From positions 1 to 59,466 of the forward strand of contig SVGU01000006.1 in assembly GCA_015056155.1 (NCBI GenBank): DNA of 59,466 nt. The letters are read 5' to 3'. The stretch is from Clostridiales bacterium (lineage in GTDB: Bacteria > Bacillota > Clostridia > Christensenellales > Aristaeellaceae). Shown here piece after piece: positions 42,096-52,230 of this stretch. Positions within the stretch are counted from its first letter, which is position 1; each line of letters opens with the position of its first letter. The notes under the pieces are model-generated. The model was not told where the DNA came from. It searched no databases and saw only the letters and a list, made by a program, of their open reading frames with translations. Both the position numbers and the translations under genes were made by a program.

Positions 42096-43199
<1,104 letters not shown>

Positions 43200-43297
43200 A
43201 TGGAATCCTCTCCTTACTAATGTCAGCCAGCGCCGGACAGACGGTGGCTTCGGTTGGAAAAAAGCACCTGCGCCGCAGCGGCGCGTGCATTGGGGGA

Positions 43298-45091
43298 TCA
43301 CTTGGTGTGCCGGAGCTCCTTCATGCGTTCGCTGAGCGCCTTTGCCTGCGCCAGCGCCGCCGATTTTTCAGCGGGCGAGAGCGTATTCAGGCTGCGCATG
43401 ATCTCGTTCAGCTGCTCCTGCATCCGTTTCAGACGGTTGCGGTCCAGACACTCCCGCGCCATCTGGATCAGCTGATCCAGGTTTTCGCTGGGCGGGGTGA
43501 GCAGAAGCTTGCTGACCCGGGCGCGGACTGCCTCATCACTCTGCATCTCCACAAGGGACGCAGGGGAAGCGCCGCCGGAAAGCTCTGCAAAGAGGGACTG
43601 GAGCAGCGGATCGCTGAAGTCCTCCTCGGACGCGATGTCCTGCGGGAGCCGGCCGGTGCTGATGAGCGAAATGAGCAGCTCCTCGTCGCGGACCTGCTCC
43701 TGTGCGGCAGGGGAGTTGCGGCGGGGATTGAAGCGCGGCTGCTGAGGGTGCGCCGCAGAAGCAGCGGCGGCTGCAGGCGCGGAGGCGTTCAGGCCGATCT
43801 GCTGCAGCAGTACCTCCCGGGGAAAGCCCGTGTGGACCGCAAGCTCCTGCAGATGATTCTCACGCTCCACCGGCTCCAGCTTGCTCAGGATCGCCGCACA
43901 TGCCTTTGCATACTCCGTGCGCCCCTCCTGTGTGGAGAGGTCGTGCTCGGAACGAAGACGGCGCATCCGGTAGCTGGCGGGGGTGAGGGCGGGCAGGGCG
44001 TCGAAGGCGTCCTTGCCGTCGCGGCGGATGAACTCATCCGGGTCAAGACCGTCGGGGAAATCCAGCACGCGGGCGGGGAGCCCCTCGGCCTCGAGGATAT
44101 CCAGTCCGCGCAGGATTGCATGCTGCCCCGCGCTGTCGCCGTCATAGCTCAGGTAAACGGCGGGAGCGAAGCGCTTGAGGAGCTTCGCCTGTTCGGGGGT
44201 CAGCGCGGTGCCCAGGGTGGCGCAGACGCCGGGCACGCCGAATTGTGTCAATGACACCACGTCCATGTACCCCTCCACCAGCACGACGCGCTGCAGGTGT
44301 CTCTCCTTGCGCAGCAGATTTGCTGCATAAACGCCCAAACGCTTGTTGAACACCGGCGTATCGGAGGTGTTGAGGTACTTTGGCTGCACATCGCCCAGCG
44401 CGCGTCCGCCGAAGGCAAGGACGTTGCCGTACTGGTCGATGATGGGGAATATCGCGCGGTTGCGGAACATGTCGAAGGCTCTGCGGGGTTTGGCGGGGCT
44501 CGTCTCTGTCGCCGGTTCGGCCTCCTTGATGACGGTCAGGCCCACGAGCTTCAGCTCTTCGGCGGTGTAGCCCTTTTCCTGCAGGTACTTCGTCAGCGTG
44601 TCCCAGCCGTTCGGGGCTGCGCCCAGCCCGAATTTCCGGATCACGCTGTCTGTCAGTCCGCGCAGCTTGAGGTAATCCAGCGCCGAAGCGCCGGCGGGGG
44701 TGAACAGGGTCTGATGAAAGAACCGCGCTGCTTCCTTGTTGCACTCCAGCAGCCTGTCCCGCTGGGAGCGGCGGCGCTGGTAGTCGGGGTCGTCCTCCAT
44801 CTGGGGAAGGGGCATGTGCAGCTGATCCGCCAGATGCTTGACCGCCTCCGGGAATTCCAGCCGCTCATAGTCCATCACGAACTGGATGACGCTGCCGCCG
44901 GCCTTGCAGCCGAAGCAGTAATACAGCTGACTCTCGCCGTCGACAGAGAAGGAGGCGGTCTTCTCGCCATGGAATGGGCAAAGCCCCCAATGCTTGCGGC
45001 CGTTCTTCTTCAGCTGCACATACTGGCCGATCACCTGCACGATGTCAGCCCGTGCGCGAAGCTCGTCCAGCCATGACGGGGGAAAACGCAT
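43298..45091 (-). CDS. dnaG: DNA primase
   Basis: DnaG synthesises RNA primers at the replication fork. The protein has 597 residues. The N-terminal CHC2 zinc-binding domain shows [14 protein letters not shown] and [10 protein letters not shown]. The catalytic Toprim domain has [13 protein letters not shown] and [10 protein letters not shown], and the C-terminal region should contact the helicase. I chose the ATG at 45091, with AAAAGGAG upstream; an in-frame GTG two codons earlier touches that site. It lies in the classic dgt-dnaG-rpoD order. The 242-base gap upstream, to 45333, shows no gene and no clear promoter. Confidence 0.97.
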   Translation of the reverse strand: MRFPPSWLDELRARADIVQVIGQYVQLKKNGRKHWGLCPFHGEKTASFSVDGESQLYYCFGCKAGGSVIQFVMDYERLEFPEAVKHLADQLHMPLPQMEDDPDYQRRRSQRDRLLECNKEAARFFHQTLFTPAGASALDYLKLRGLTDSVIRKFGLGAAPNGWDTLTKYLQEKGYTAEELKLVGLTVIKEAEPATETSPAKPRRAFDMFRNRAIFPIIDQYGNVLAFGGRALGDVQPKYLNTSDTPVFNKRLGVYAANLLRKERHLQRVVLVEGYMDVVSLTQFGVPGVCATLGTALTPEQAKLLKRFAPAVYLSYDGDSAGQHAILRGLDILEAEGLPARVLDFPDGLDPDEFIRRDGKDAFDALPALTPASYRMRRLRSEHDLSTQEGRTEYAKACAAILSKLEPVERENHLQELAVHTGFPREVLLQQIGLNASAPAAAAASAAHPQQPRFNPRRNSPAAQEQVRDEELLISLISTGRLPQDIASEEDFSDPLLQSLFAELSGGASPASLVEMQSDEAVRARVSKLLLTPPSENLDQLIQMARECLDRNRLKRMQEQLNEIMRSLNTLSPAEKSAALAQAKALSERMKELRHTK

Positions 45092-45333
45092 CGCCACTCC
45101 TTTTCACCTTCCTTACATATACGGCAGCGATGAAAAGACAGCGCCGCGCAGGCCGGTTCGGTATGCGAAAGACCTGCGCAGAGTGATTCATCATTCAGTC
45201 AATACGGGGGTAAAACCGCTGACGGGAGACCGTTGTCCGATCTCACAGATTCGTTATTCGCCATGTTCGGCGATTTTCCTGCTTGCAAACCCTGCGTGTT
45301 TTTGGATATTGCTCCGAAAAATGCACAAAACGC

Positions 45334-46338
45334 TTACAAAAGCGCGAAACCTGCGGGAACGAACAGCCGCTGATAGGTGCGGATGGCGTAGCGGTCGGTC
45401 ATGCAGGAGAGGAAGTCGCACACCGCGCGGGCGGTGCCCTCCCGGTAGCCGATGAGGACGAACTCTTCAGGCATTTCGCCGGGATGCTCGCTGTAATACC
45501 GGAACAGCTGCTTCATCACCACATCGCACCGGCTTTCCTCCGCCGCGCGCCATTTGTCGCGGTACACCCGCTCGAACATGAATTCCCTCAGGCCGTCCAT
45601 GGCGCTTTGCATCATCGGGGACATCGCAAGATGCGGCCCTTCCTGGCTGAAGGAAACCACGTCGGCGATCATGTTGTTGATGCGTTCGCCATGGCTCCTG
45701 CCCAGAACCTTCAGGCAGTCGGCGGGGAGCTCGAATTCCTGCAGCACCCCGCCGCGAATGGCGTCGTCCAGGTCATGGTTGAGGTAGGCGATGCGGTCAG
45801 CCCTGCGGACGCATTCGCCCTCCAGCGTCATGGGGAACTTCGCGCCGGAATGGCAGAGGATGCCGTCCAGGACCTCCTCTGTCAGGTTCAGCCCTGCGCC
45901 GTCGTCCTCCAGTACCTCCGCGACCCGCCGGGACTGCTCGTTGTGCCGGAAGCCCTCGGGCATCAGCTCGTCCAGCGATCGCTCGCCGATATGTCCGAAG
46001 GGCGTATGGCCCAGGTCGTGCCCCAGCGCGATGGCTTCGGCGAGGTCCTCGTTCAGCCGCAGGCAGCGGGCGATCGTCCGCGCGATCTGGCTGACCTCCA
46101 GCGTGTGGGTCAGTCGCGTGCGGTAGTGATCGCCCTCCGGGGAGAGGAAGACCTGCGTTTTGTATTTCAGCCGGCGGAAGGCCTTGCAGTGGAGGATGCG
46201 GTCCCGGTCGCGCTGGAAATCCGTGCGCATCGGGCAGGGAGCGATGCTGCGGGCACGCCCGCGGCTTTCTGCGGACAGACAGGCGCGGGGCGACAGACGG
46301 CTGCGCTCCTCCTGTTCAAGCTGTTCACGAATGGTCAT
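45334..46338 (-). CDS. dgt: Deoxyguanosinetriphosphate triphosphohydrolase-like protein
   Basis: This HD-domain enzyme of 334 residues cleaves dGTP or other dNTPs to nucleoside and triphosphate. The motifs are RTRLTHTLEVSQIARTIA (first His), ALGHDLGHTPFGHIGE (HD pair and next His) and RRADRIAYLNHDLDDAI (last Asp). The family member next to dnaG is usual in Clostridia. GGGAGG precedes the start. A weak hairpin, CGCTT/AAGCG followed by TTTTG, lies downstream. Confidence 0.93.
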   Translation of the reverse strand: MTIREQLEQEERSRLSPRACLSAESRGRARSIAPCPMRTDFQRDRDRILHCKAFRRLKYKTQVFLSPEGDHYRTRLTHTLEVSQIARTIARCLRLNEDLAEAIALGHDLGHTPFGHIGERSLDELMPEGFRHNEQSRRVAEVLEDDGAGLNLTEEVLDGILCHSGAKFPMTLEGECVRRADRIAYLNHDLDDAIRGGVLQEFELPADCLKVLGRSHGERINNMIADVVSFSQEGPHLAMSPMMQSAMDGLREFMFERVYRDKWRAAEESRCDVVMKQLFRYYSEHPGEMPEEFVLIGYREGTARAVCDFLSCMTDRYAIRTYQRLFVPAGFALL

Positions 46339-46411
46339 GCTGACACCTCCCAGGCGGGGTCAACGGGTTATGGACGTGCAAAGTCCGGTTCATATATCCC
46401 TATATACCACG

Positions 46412-46437
46412 CGAAACGGCGGAATTCCTCCGTTTCG
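46412..46437. repeat. 26-bp palindrome with GAATTC at its centre
   Basis: The arms CGAAACGG (46412-46419) and CCGTTTCG (46430-46437) are perfect. The inner bases also pair around GAATTC with a single mismatch pair overall. It lies 75 bases upstream of dgt and may be an operator or the hairpin of an unterminated leader. Confidence 0.7.
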
Positions 46438-46552
46438 GCGCCGTATACCGCGAAAAATTCGTCGGAAATATTACATTAAATATGCCCGGCATGCTGAAAC
46501 AGCGCCGGATGTACGCGCGCGGATGAAATTTGCCCAATTCGTATGGAAATAC

Positions 46553-46581
46553 TTTTATTTCGCTGCCGGTTATGCTATAAT
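46553..46581 (+). promoter_or_regulatory. Promoter of the alr operon
   Basis: A perfect TATAAT lies 17 bases after a weak TTTTAT, about 58 bases before the GTG start of alr. Confidence 0.5.
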
Positions 46582-46639
46582 ACACTTTACGGCTGATAAC
46601 GTCAGTCGCGCTTATCGTTGAACAAAGAAGGTGATCTGC

Positions 46640-47749
46640 GTGATAACGCAGTATCCGGAGCGCATAGTCGATCTTGCAGCCCTGCGGAACAATGTGTCGC
46701 TGATCAGGGCCTCGCTCCCGGAGAAAACGCTGCTCATGGCCGTTGTGAAGGCCGACGCCTACGGGCACGGCATCGTCCAGACGGCGGGCAGCGCGCTGGC
46801 AGCCGGTGCGGACTGGCTGGCGGTTGCCCGGACGTACGAGGGCGTGCTGCTGCGCAAGGCGGGCATTGACGCGCCGGTGCTGGTGCTGGGCGCAGGAAGC
46901 GGAGCGGAACTGACGGAGGGCGTTGAATACGGCCTGACGATGGCCGTCTGCGCGCCCGGCATGGTCGAGTGCGTGCAGCGTGCTGCATCGCGGCTTGGAA
47001 AGCCCGGTCTTGTACATATGAAGCTGGACACGGGCATGGGCCGCATCGGCGTGCGCGATGAGGCAGAGGTGCGATCCATGCTGGAGACCCTCGCAGCCTG
47101 CCCGGATGTGCACCTGACGGGCGCATTCACGCATTTCGCCGATGCGGACGGGGCGGACGAGGACTATACCCGCATGCAGCTCAGCCGCTTCCTGGCGCTG
47201 ACCGCACTGCTGCCGGAGGGCGTGCTGCGGCATTGCGCCAATTCCGCCGCCATCCACCGTTACCCGGAGTCGGCGATTGACATGGTGCGCGCCGGTATCT
47301 CCATGTACGGCTATCCGCCGGTGAAGACGGACATGCCCCTGAAGCCCGCCATGACCTGGCGCTCGGTCGTCACCTTTGTCAAGGACCTGCAGCCGGGGGA
47401 CAAGGTCAGCTACGGCTGCACCTACACGGCGGACAGGCCCATGACGGCGGCGACCATTGCCTGCGGCTACGGCGACGGCTATCACCGTGCAGCCACGGGC
47501 CGGGCGGAGGTCATCATCCACGGCAGGCGCTGCCCGGTGGTGGGACGCATCTGCATGGACCAGATGATGGCCGACGTCACGGGGCTGGAGGACGTGGCGC
47601 CGGGGGACGAGGTCGTGCTGCTGGGACAGCAGGGCGATGCAGCGATCGACGCGGAGGAGTTGGCCGCGTGGTCCGGCACCATCAGCTATGAGGTGCTGCT
47701 GGCCGCGACGGAGCGTGTGCACCGCACGTGGGTGAACGGCTGTGAATGA
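46640..47749 (+). CDS. alr: Alanine racemase
   Basis: This PLP-dependent enzyme makes D-alanine for peptidoglycan. It has 369 residues. The PLP lysine is Lys 37 in AVVKADAYGHG; other family stretches are HMKLDTGMGRIGV, VRAGISMYGYPP, and VSYGCTYTADRP with the second catalytic Tyr. The GTG at 46640 is the start, preceded by AAGGTG; another GTG three codons upstream lies at the ribosome site. It overlaps the cyclo-ligase gene downstream by 8 bases and heads a long plus-strand run through coaD. Confidence 0.96.
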   Translation: MITQYPERIVDLAALRNNVSLIRASLPEKTLLMAVVKADAYGHGIVQTAGSALAAGADWLAVARTYEGVLLRKAGIDAPVLVLGAGSGAELTEGVEYGLTMAVCAPGMVECVQRAASRLGKPGLVHMKLDTGMGRIGVRDEAEVRSMLETLAACPDVHLTGAFTHFADADGADEDYTRMQLSRFLALTALLPEGVLRHCANSAAIHRYPESAIDMVRAGISMYGYPPVKTDMPLKPAMTWRSVVTFVKDLQPGDKVSYGCTYTADRPMTAATIACGYGDGYHRAATGRAEVIIHGRRCPVVGRICMDQMMADVTGLEDVAPGDEVVLLGQQGDAAIDAEELAAWSGTISYEVLLAATERVHRTWVNGCE

Positions 47750-48350
47750 GAAAGCGCTGCTGCGCAGACTGATCCGCAGTCGGGCACTGGACGGTGAAAA
47801 ACGGGCACAGGAGAGCGCGGCGATCTGCCGGCACATCCTGCAAAGCCCGTGGTACCGTGAGGCTCGGGTGATCGGCGGATACATGCCCATGCAGCGGGAG
47901 GCGGACGTGCTGCCGGTGCTGCGTGACGCGCTCGCAAGCGGGCGGACGCTCGCCCTGCCCCTGTGCGGCGAGGCCCCGCACATGACGCTGCGGCGCGTGT
48001 CCTCCCTGGAGGAGCTCCGGACAGGCGCATACGGCATCCCTGAGCCATCAGAGGATATGCAGATCATCCCGGTGGAGGAGGTCGATCTGCTGCTGACGCC
48101 GCTGGAGGGGATCGACCCCAAAGGAATGCGGCTGGGAAAGGGCGGTGGCTACTATGACTGCCTGCTGGCCGGAAAGAACGTACGCACGATGGGCTGTGCG
48201 CTGTCGTGGCAGAAGGTGGACTGCGTTCCTGCGCAGCCGTGGGATCAGCCGCTGGCTGCCTGCGCGGACAGGAACGGCATTCAGGTTTATCCATCATATG
48301 ATGTAAGAGAGGAAGCAGATTATGCAGGACAAGAAGAAAAAGAACAATAA
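47742..48350 (+). CDS. 5-formyltetrahydrofolate cyclo-ligase
   Basis: This cytoplasmic enzyme of 202 residues (YgfA/MTHFS family) converts 5-formyl-THF to 5,10-methenyl-THF with ATP. The motifs are GYMPMQREADVLPVLRDAL in the N-terminal half and the signature LLTPLEGID...RLGKGGGYYDCLL. It starts with GTG at 47742, overlapping the alr stop. The ribosome site is weak, so translation is likely coupled. Together with fhs at the left edge, it belongs to one-carbon folate metabolism. Confidence 0.93.
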   Translation: MNEKALLRRLIRSRALDGEKRAQESAAICRHILQSPWYREARVIGGYMPMQREADVLPVLRDALASGRTLALPLCGEAPHMTLRRVSSLEELRTGAYGIPEPSEDMQIIPVEEVDLLLTPLEGIDPKGMRLGKGGGYYDCLLAGKNVRTMGCALSWQKVDCVPAQPWDQPLAACADRNGIQVYPSYDVREEADYAGQEEKEQ

Positions 48351-49143
48351 GCCTCAGAAGGTGAGCAAGCCCTTTCTGCGGGGCAAGATGATCGACCGGA
48401 CGCTGCCGGGCGGCGCGCTGAAGTTTTTCGGCTTCCTGCTGCTGATGGCCTTCGTGTTCTTCATGAGCATGCTCATCAGCACCATCGACATCAAGATCCT
48501 GAGCATCGCGGTCAATGTGGCGATCCTGTGCACGGCGTGGCTGATCATCTGGCAGTCGGGCATGAACAGCGGCGCGGACGCGGTCAATCAGGGTGAGATC
48601 ATGCTGGCGCGGCGCGAGAAGGGCCGCCCGGTGGCGGACTGGGAGGAATCCCTGTGCTACCATCCCCTCAAGGGTCTGATCATCGCGCTGGTCGGCTCCA
48701 TTCCGCTGATCGTGTGCTCTGTGGCCTATGCCTTCATGGCGGAGCGGCAGATGCACATCATCGGCGTGCTGCCCTCCTGGGTCAGCGGCTTTGAGAGCCG
48801 CCCGGAGATCGGCGGAGCGCTGCAGTATTATCATCCCGATACGGCCTTCTCCATCGACGTGGTACTGCGCATCATCGCCCGCGTGACGACGATGCCCATC
48901 GTGAGCATGGTCGGCGCGGACAACTGGGATGCGGTGCTCATCGTGGACCGCCTCAGCCCGGTGCTGAACCTGATCCCGGCCATCGTGTATGGCGTGGGCT
49001 ATGCCATGGGTACGGAGCAGCGCGCTGCGGTGCATACCAACGTTGCGCTGGGCAAGCAGAACCTGCGCAAGAAGCAGATCAAGGAGCGCCGCGCGCGTCA
49101 GCGTCAGCAGCAGATCCGCCGCGGCCCCGAAGAGCTCAACTGA
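48322..49143 (+). CDS. Polytopic membrane protein, unknown function
   Basis: The product has 273 residues and belongs to no family I recognise. A Lys-rich N terminus is followed by four to five hydrophobic segments (about residues 32-56, 58-78, 116-140 and 214-234). A very basic C-terminal tail follows (RKKQIKERRARQRQQQIRR), which would be cytoplasmic. It overlaps the cyclo-ligase gene by 29 bases in another frame, an unusually long overlap, and has AGAGAGGAAG upstream. rsmD follows after 15 bases. Confidence 0.7.
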   Translation: MQDKKKKNNKPQKVSKPFLRGKMIDRTLPGGALKFFGFLLLMAFVFFMSMLISTIDIKILSIAVNVAILCTAWLIIWQSGMNSGADAVNQGEIMLARREKGRPVADWEESLCYHPLKGLIIALVGSIPLIVCSVAYAFMAERQMHIIGVLPSWVSGFESRPEIGGALQYYHPDTAFSIDVVLRIIARVTTMPIVSMVGADNWDAVLIVDRLSPVLNLIPAIVYGVGYAMGTEQRAAVHTNVALGKQNLRKKQIKERRARQRQQQIRRGPEELN

Positions 49144-49158
49144 CGAGGAGACATCGAC

Positions 49159-49716
49159 ATGCGGATCATCGCAGGCATGGCCCGCGGCCGTACCTTTGAC
49201 GCGCCGCAGGGCCTGGATACCCGCCCCACCCTCGACCGGGTGCGGGAGAATGTGTTCAACATCCTTCAGATGAAGGTACGCGGCGCGCAGGTGCTGGACC
49301 TGTTTTCCGGCAGCGGCGCCATGGCCTTCGAGGCGATCAGCCGCGGCGCGGAGCATGCGGTGCTGGTGGACTGCGACCGCGCGGCCAACGCGGTGCAGAA
49401 GCGCAATGCGGAAAAGCTGCGCATGACGGACAGCTGCCGGATCCTCCTGAGCGACTGGCAGCAGGCGGTGCGCCTTTTGCAGGGCGAGGGGAAGCGCTTC
49501 GACGCGGTCTTCCTCGACCCGCCGTACAGGATGCACGACATGACCGCCGTTTTTGAGGCGCTCAAGCCCCTCGTGAAGGAGGACGCGGTGATCCTGCTGG
49601 AGCACGAGGCGAAGACCTTCCCGGCCACCTGCGACGGGTTCGAGCTTTATGACAGCCGCAAGTACGGCGTGGCGGGCGTGAGCTTCTTCCGCCCGTGTCC
49701 GGTGGAGGTGGGCTGA
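49159..49716 (+). CDS. rsmD: 16S rRNA (guanine-966-N2)-methyltransferase
   Basis: RsmD methylates G966 of 16S rRNA using SAM. The protein has 185 residues. It opens with the family signature MRIIAGMARGRTF and RPTLDRVRENVFNIL. The SAM site is VLDLFSGSGAMAFEAISRGA and the catalytic motif FLDPPY. coaD begins directly after its stop, the usual pairing in Firmicutes. Confidence 0.95.
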   Translation: MRIIAGMARGRTFDAPQGLDTRPTLDRVRENVFNILQMKVRGAQVLDLFSGSGAMAFEAISRGAEHAVLVDCDRAANAVQKRNAEKLRMTDSCRILLSDWQQAVRLLQGEGKRFDAVFLDPPYRMHDMTAVFEALKPLVKEDAVILLEHEAKTFPATCDGFELYDSRKYGVAGVSFFRPCPVEVG

Positions 49717-50202
49717 ATGGCGAGGATTTGCGTGTACCCCGGCAGCTTTGACCCGGTCACGACGGGGCATCTGGACGTGATCCGCCGGGCGGCCTCGCTC
49801 TTTGACGAGGTCATCGTGGCGGTGATGCACAACGTGAACAAGCGCGGCTGCTTCCCGGTGGAGGAGCGGATGGCGCTGATCGAAAAGGCAGCGGCGGAGA
49901 TCCCGAACGTCCGCGTGGACAAGTGGGACGGACTGCTGGTGGATTACGTGCGCATGAGCGGCGCATCCTGTGTGGTGCGCGGGCTCCGCGCGGTGAGCGA
50001 CTTTGAAAGCGAAATGACCATGGCGCAGGTGAACGCGCAGCTGCTGGAGGGCATGGAGACGGTCTTCCTGATGACAAAGCCGGAGCATGGCTGCATTTCC
50101 TCCTCCGTGGTGCGGGAGGCGGCGTCCTTCGGGGCGGATATCAGCGCCTTTGTGCCGGAATGCATCGCGGAGGAGATCGCGGCGCATTTCCGCAGGCAGT
50201 GA
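49717..50202 (+). CDS. coaD: Phosphopantetheine adenylyltransferase
   Basis: CoaD transfers AMP to 4'-phosphopantetheine, the penultimate step of CoA synthesis. The protein has 161 residues, the usual length. YPGSFDPVTTGHLDVIRR carries the T/HxGH nucleotidyltransferase motif (TGHLD), and the second motif is ISSSVVREAASFG. The start immediately follows the rsmD stop, and GGAGGTGGG within the end of rsmD serves as the ribosome site. Confidence 0.97.
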   Translation: MARICVYPGSFDPVTTGHLDVIRRAASLFDEVIVAVMHNVNKRGCFPVEERMALIEKAAAEIPNVRVDKWDGLLVDYVRMSGASCVVRGLRAVSDFESEMTMAQVNAQLLEGMETVFLMTKPEHGCISSSVVREAASFGADISAFVPECIAEEIAAHFRRQ

Positions 50203-50231
50203 AATCAGAAAAAGAACGGAGGACGGGGAAG

Positions 50232-50978
50232 ATGATCAGACAGGAACAGACGGGCAGCATCGACCAGGTGATGACCGCCCTGCGGGAGCTGGAGGAGACC
50301 ATCACGGGTGCACAGCGCCTTTTGGGCGACCGGTGCATGGTGAACAAGCAGTTCATGATGCAGCGGATGGAGATCATCGGCCGCTGTCTTCCCGATGCGG
50401 TGAAGCAGGCGGCGAAGATCGTCCAGCAGGAAAAGGAGATCCGGGAAGCGGCGCAGCGCGATGCCGCCGAGCAGGCGTCCAAGGCGCGCGGCGAGGGTCA
50501 GAAGATCATCGACGACGCCAAGAGCAAGGCGCAGGCGCTGGAGGACGAGGCTCGCAAGAACAGCCTGGAGGCCCAGAAGAATACCGACGCCGCGAAGCAG
50601 CAGGCCAACGCCCTGAAGGGTCAGGCCGAGACTGACGCGCGCAACGTGCGCCAGCAGGCGCAGCAGGAGGCGCAGGCCATCGTCGGCAAGGCGCAGCAGG
50701 ACGCGCAGGCCATCCGCCAGCAGGCGCAGCAGGAGGCGCAGCGGATGCTCGCGCAGGCAGACGCAGCCGCCCGGGCCGCCGTGTCGCAGGACAATGTGCA
50801 CCGCATGGCCGTCGTCGAGGCGGAGGAGCTGCGGGATGCGACCAATCAGCAGATGCATGTGCTGCGGCAGCAGTGCGTGGACTATCTGGACTCCATCCTC
50901 GAGGACGCGGACCGCTATCTGGTCACGCTGTCCACGGATATCCGCAAGCAGCGGCAGGCGCTGGACAGCCAGCGCTGA
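50232..50978 (+). CDS. Ala/Gln-rich coiled-coil protein
   Basis: The cytoplasmic protein has 248 residues. Residues about 65-195 form a long coiled coil with many AQ repeats (QQAQQEAQAI occurs in variants), flanked by helical ends. Proteins of this type follow coaD in many Clostridia, where they are called ATPase-like or DivIVA-like cell-division proteins, but I see no nucleotide-binding motif. I chose the ATG at 50232, with GGAGG 9 bases upstream. It ends the alr-coaD run before a strong terminator. Confidence 0.7.
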   Translation: MIRQEQTGSIDQVMTALRELEETITGAQRLLGDRCMVNKQFMMQRMEIIGRCLPDAVKQAAKIVQQEKEIREAAQRDAAEQASKARGEGQKIIDDAKSKAQALEDEARKNSLEAQKNTDAAKQQANALKGQAETDARNVRQQAQQEAQAIVGKAQQDAQAIRQQAQQEAQRMLAQADAAARAAVSQDNVHRMAVVEAEELRDATNQQMHVLRQQCVDYLDSILEDADRYLVTLSTDIRKQRQALDSQR

Positions 50979-50996
50979 CGCAGAGCGCTGCAGGAA

Positions 50997-51043
50997 GCAG
51001 GAGCCGTTTTCCCCAAAGAGGGCAATGCGGCTCCTGCATTTTA
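50997..51043 (+). terminator. Terminator after the coiled-coil gene
   Basis: A perfect 10-bp stem GCAGGAGCCG/CGGCTCCTGC with a 21-base loop is followed by ATTTTA. Confidence 0.8.
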
Positions 51044-51099
51044 TGTTCACAGAAACTTAACCGGCAATTCATGCTGATTTCATAAAGGCAGGGTATTCT

Positions 51100-51237
51100 A
51101 TGATCACAGGCAGGGAGGAACGCCACCACCCATCCCTGACTGTGACCTCCCCTGGCATTCCTCACACCGGAATGCCGACCTCCCTATCCTCCATACAAGC
51201 AAAGGCCGCAGGCGTGTAAAAGCGTCGGCGGCCTTTG
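51100..51237 (+). other. Structured, C-rich intergenic segment (candidate small RNA or tiny ORF)
   Basis: The gap from 50979 to 51321 holds, after the terminator, three successive stable hairpins: 51104-51145 (12 of 13 pairs), 51154-51176 (8 perfect pairs) and 51200-51237 (10 perfect pairs). Unpaired ACCTCCC stretches, complementary to Shine-Dalgarno sequences, lie between them. A 39-codon ORF (51100-51219) also fits, with AAAGGCAGGG before its ATG. TATTCT at 51094-51099 is the only -10-like sequence, without a matching -35. I cannot decide between RNA, peptide and inert sequence. Confidence 0.35.
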
Positions 51238-51321
51238 TGATGCAGGAATGAAAGCGGGGCGCGCAGGGCATCCTTGCAGGAGAAAAAGGCCTGCATGAGT
51301 CAGGCGGGCAGGAGGCGGCGC

Positions 51322-52230
51322 ATGAAAAGGAGGCGGCTGGCAGGCTGGATGCTGGCGATCACGGCGGCGGCTGTGCTGATCATCGCCGGGCGGGGAGAGG
51401 AATCGGCCGTGCAGGCGCGTCTGGTCAGGGTCAGCTGGGGCGATGTGCGGCAGGTCGCAGCGCTGACCGGGCGGGTCGCCTGGCAGGATCAGCAGCTGGT
51501 CTATGCGTATATGCCGGGGATCGTCGCGGATGTGCTGGTGAAGGAGGGCGAGCGCGTCGCTGCGGGTCAGGCGCTTGTGCGGCTTGAATCGGGCGCGGCA
51601 GAACGCGCAGCGGCGGTGTGGCTCCGCGCATCAGATGCATATGGGAAAGCTGCGCCCGACGCTGCACAGGAGATGCTGGAGGCGACGGTCATCCGCGCGC
51701 CGGATAACGCGACCGTCCGGCAGGTCATGACGGCGGACAGCGCCATGGTCGCGGCAGGGGAGCCGGTCGTCCTGCTCTCCACGACGCAGCAGGAGATCGT
51801 CTGTACCGCGCTGGAAGTCGATGCGCGCAGGGTGCAGTCTGGCATGGACGCGGTGCTGATGCTGGACGGGGAGGAGCTCTGCCGGGCGGAGGTGACAGGC
51901 GTGGGAGACGTGGCGGCTGATCCGGTGACAGGCCGGATGATCTGCAGTGTGACGCTGCTGCCGGAGAAGCCGCTGGAGCTTCCGGCCGGTGCGGCGGTGG
52001 AAGCGGATGTATGGCTTGCAGGAAGGGACGGCGTACCGGTTCTGCCGGTCGAGGCTGTCACGCCACGCGGGACGGTCTGGTGGGTCTGCGATGATGGAAG
52101 ATGCACAGAAATTCCGGCGGAAATTGTCATGAGTGACGAAATGCATGCGTGGGTCAATCTGCCGGAAGGATTGCCGGTGGCCGTGGGCGAATTTACGGAA
52201 GGACAGCGCGTACAAGAGGTGCAGCCGTGA
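51322..52230 (+). CDS. HlyD/MacA-like efflux adaptor protein
   Basis: The membrane-anchored adaptor has 302 residues. A basic N terminus and one membrane segment (about 8-22) are followed by a lipoyl-like half (GIVADVLVKEGERVAAGQAL), a very short helical hairpin, the second lipoyl half (VIRAPDNATVRQVMT) and beta-barrel domains ending ALPVAVGEFTEGQRV-like. The type fits YknX-like partners of MacB permeases. The ATG at 51322 follows CAGGAGG; an ATG at 51295 is a weaker alternative. The permease gene overlaps its stop. Confidence 0.82.
   Translation: MKRRRLAGWMLAITAAAVLIIAGRGEESAVQARLVRVSWGDVRQVAALTGRVAWQDQQLVYAYMPGIVADVLVKEGERVAAGQALVRLESGAAERAAAVWLRASDAYGKAAPDAAQEMLEATVIRAPDNATVRQVMTADSAMVAAGEPVVLLSTTQQEIVCTALEVDARRVQSGMDAVLMLDGEELCRAEVTGVGDVAADPVTGRMICSVTLLPEKPLELPAGAAVEADVWLAGRDGVPVLPVEAVTPRGTVWWVCDDGRCTEIPAEIVMSDEMHAWVNLPEGLPVAVGEFTEGQRVQEVQP

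Larger units (their letters stand above)
46339..46639. other. Divergent intergenic region between dgt and alr
   Basis: This gap of 301 bases is AT-richer than its surroundings. It contains a 26-bp near-perfect palindrome at 46412-46437 and the alr promoter at 46553-46581. On the minus strand, TATATA-like sequences next to the palindrome may form the dgt promoter, but no good -35 box is visible. I see no RNA gene or small ORF in it. Confidence 0.5.

Noticed and set aside
45092..45333. tRNA or small RNA in the dgt-dnaG gap
   Set aside because: I found no cloverleaf-like pairing or T-loop sequence, and no convincing promoter-terminator pair.
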